A stretch of 64,000 nucleotides of DNA from Actinomyces israelii DSM 43320. Its GTDB lineage: Bacteria; Actinomycetota; Actinomycetes; Actinomycetales; Actinomycetaceae. Within the stretch, counting starts at the first letter, position 1, and each line of letters starts with the position of its first letter. The translations under genes and the position numbers were made by a program. Where the stretch lies: the NCBI RefSeq assembly GCF_000711965.1, contig NZ_JONS01000015.1:34101-98100 (forward strand). The letters are read 5' to 3'. Below, piece after piece: positions 63,052 to 64,000 of this stretch. Under the pieces are notes generated by a model, which saw only the letters and a program-made list of their open reading frames with translations, did no database searches and was not told where the DNA came from.

Positions 63052-63625
63052 GATGAGGCTCGACTGGGGCGGTGTGCGCACCTTGGACGGGGTGGGGCTG
63101 GATCCCGGGCTTGTGGAGGCGGTGGTCTCAGCAGGCGGCCGGGCCCAGGGCCGCGAGGACCTGATGATCCTGGACGGTATCGTGTACTACAACCGCTGCC
63201 TGTCAGAGGCGGCGCTTCTGGTCACGAGCGAGCTGGTGGAGGCAGTGTGCACGGGGCGCTGCACCGTCCCCTGGGGACTGTGCTGGTCCACCGACGCCCT
63301 GTACGAGATCAGCCTCGGCGAGACAGCCTCATCCGAGACGGCGCTCAGTAACACAGGCGTGGCGGACCGGTGCCGTAGCATCATCCGCGACAACCTCCCC
63401 CGCCTCTACCAGACCGCCCAGAGCGTCACCGACGACCACACCCTGGCAAGCCTGGTGACCATCATGGGTATGACCGACCCCGACGAGAACCGCTGGAACA
63501 CCTTCACCCAGAAGCTCCTCGACCACGACCCCGAAGTACTGACCGTGAAAGAGGTGAAGGACACCCGGGACTGGCGCGCAAAGATAGGAGGGCCCCTGTA
63601 CGAAGGCTTCGACTGGTGGAAATAG
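63044..63625 (+). CDS. Probable immunity protein for the Rhs toxin
   Basis: A 193-residue, acidic, soluble-looking protein with no recognised family. The GTG at 63044 has a strong AGGAGGTGA 8 bases upstream and overlaps the end of the toxin gene by 8 bases; an ATG at 63053 is the alternative. Landmarks are LMILDGIVYYNRCLSEAALL, LCWSTDALYEISLGE and the end GPLYEGFDWWK. The position right behind the toxin tip, tight coupling and small size are the usual signs of the immunity partner that blocks the toxin in the producing cell. The role is inferred only from position. Confidence 0.65.
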   Translation: MSEMRLDWGGVRTLDGVGLDPGLVEAVVSAGGRAQGREDLMILDGIVYYNRCLSEAALLVTSELVEAVCTGRCTVPWGLCWSTDALYEISLGETASSETALSNTGVADRCRSIIRDNLPRLYQTAQSVTDDHTLASLVTIMGMTDPDENRWNTFTQKLLDHDPEVLTVKEVKDTRDWRAKIGGPLYEGFDWWK

Positions 63626-63769
63626 ACACCACAGACCTGGAACACGGCCAGACGGCCCCGGCGCTTCGCAGAGACAAGGTGCCCCACAGCGATCAGGGAG
63701 GCGTTCTCCCATCCTGCGCCGGCCCCCGCCCCGGAAGAGACCCCACTCCTTAGGCTGTCCCACGTGAGG

Positions 63770-63850
63770 TCATCCTGGCCGGCGGCACCTCCGGGGCGGC
63801 CGACGGCACCATCAGGCCCATCGAGGACGTCCGGGCCGGCAACCAGTATG
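63770..63850 (+). pseudogene. Orphan HINT-domain fragment
   Basis: The reading frame ILAGGTSGAADGTIRPIEDV resembles the first block of the intact HINT domain. The bases at 63799-63830 match 62239-62270 in 31 of 32 positions. It has no start codon and no rest of the domain. It looks like the leftover of a second, displaced toxin cassette. Confidence 0.65.
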
Positions 63851-63879
63851 TACGAGCGCCCATAGTGAGGATCACCGCG

Positions 63880-64000
63880 ATGACAAAGACCCCCTTCCTG
63901 GGGCTGCCCGATCTTGAGGGCCTGGACCATGCCGACCTCGCCGCGGCGGCTCTGGCCTGCGCGACGCGCCTGTCGCCGCTGTTCGCGGGGTTGGCGACGC
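63880..64000 (+). CDS. Start of an unknown gene (cut by the window edge)
   Basis: ATG 63880 with GTGAGG about 9 bases upstream opens a frame to the right edge: MTKTPFLGLPDLEGLDHADL, then an Ala-rich helix and LSPLFAGLAT. It is too short to recognise. Because it follows an orphan HINT relic it may be the immunity gene of an older cassette or an unrelated gene. Confidence 0.45.
   Translation, partial: MTKTPFLGLPDLEGLDHADLAAAALACATRLSPLFAGLAT

Noticed and set aside
1..64000. tRNA genes, rRNA genes, CRISPR arrays and transposases
   Set aside because: I looked for TTCRANNCY-like tRNA arms, regularly spaced repeats and transposase motifs and saw none. A covariance or profile search could still find a tRNA that was missed by eye.

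Overview
The window is a very GC-rich actinobacterial chromosome segment, probably from Actinomyces or a close relative in the Actinomycetaceae. The grounds are a ClpP1/ClpP2 pair next to ClpX, a large eukaryote-like IleS behind an actinobacterial T-box leader, DtxR-type iron boxes, a trehalose PTS, and a giant Rhs/YD-repeat protein without a signal peptide. The genus is an inference. No tRNA, rRNA, CRISPR array, insertion sequence or phage gene was seen.

Layout. 1-4338: the tail of a membrane protein, then an ABC exporter (permease, ATPase) and a NarL-type two-component system. 4336-12021: a polysaccharide operon on the minus strand, in transcription order GT2 glycosyltransferase, nucleotide-sugar dehydrogenase, a fused double GT4 glycosyltransferase, a Wzy-like polymerase, a hexapeptide acyltransferase and a Wzx-like flippase. 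Nearly all its genes overlap by 1-4 bases, and the flippase overlaps the sensor kinase. 12383-16066: ileS with a T-box riboswitch. 16619-21424: trehalose system (treR with a frameshift, PTS EII, phosphotrehalase, tandem operators). 21647-26797: an unknown protein, a membrane-anchored low-complexity protein, an SDR, a GH13 glycosidase and proC. 26858-30513: a heterodimeric IrtAB-like ABC transporter under a DtxR-like box. 30643-34471: a second low-complexity membrane protein and valS. 34500-40915: an SDR relic and three paralogous long-chain acyl-CoA synthetases. 40948-44156: chorismate mutase, clpX, clpP2, clpP1. 44313-47427: a TauT/NitT-like ABC importer plus cupin behind a second DtxR-like box. 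47492-50532: ABC-2 exporter with a TetR regulator and a double-palindrome operator. 50658-52091: trigger factor, cut off from its usual clpP partners. 52329-55958: a small conserved protein, a FucP-like symporter coupled to an orphan sugar-binding lipoprotein, and an ABM-family monooxygenase. 56213-64000: a decayed UDP-GlcNAc 2-epimerase gene, then a polymorphic toxin locus (WXG100-like N-terminus, YD repeats, Rhs core, HINT protease, deaminase-like toxin tip), its probable immunity gene, an orphan HINT relic and the start of another gene.

Most notable points: the Rhs toxin-immunity locus with its relic cassette; two genes (treR and rhs) each broken by exactly one surplus G in a G run, which could be phase variation or a sequencing artefact; two matching DtxR-type boxes that tie an unusual TauT-like importer plus cupin to iron; and the T-box and trehalose operators. 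All motif comparisons were made by eye.
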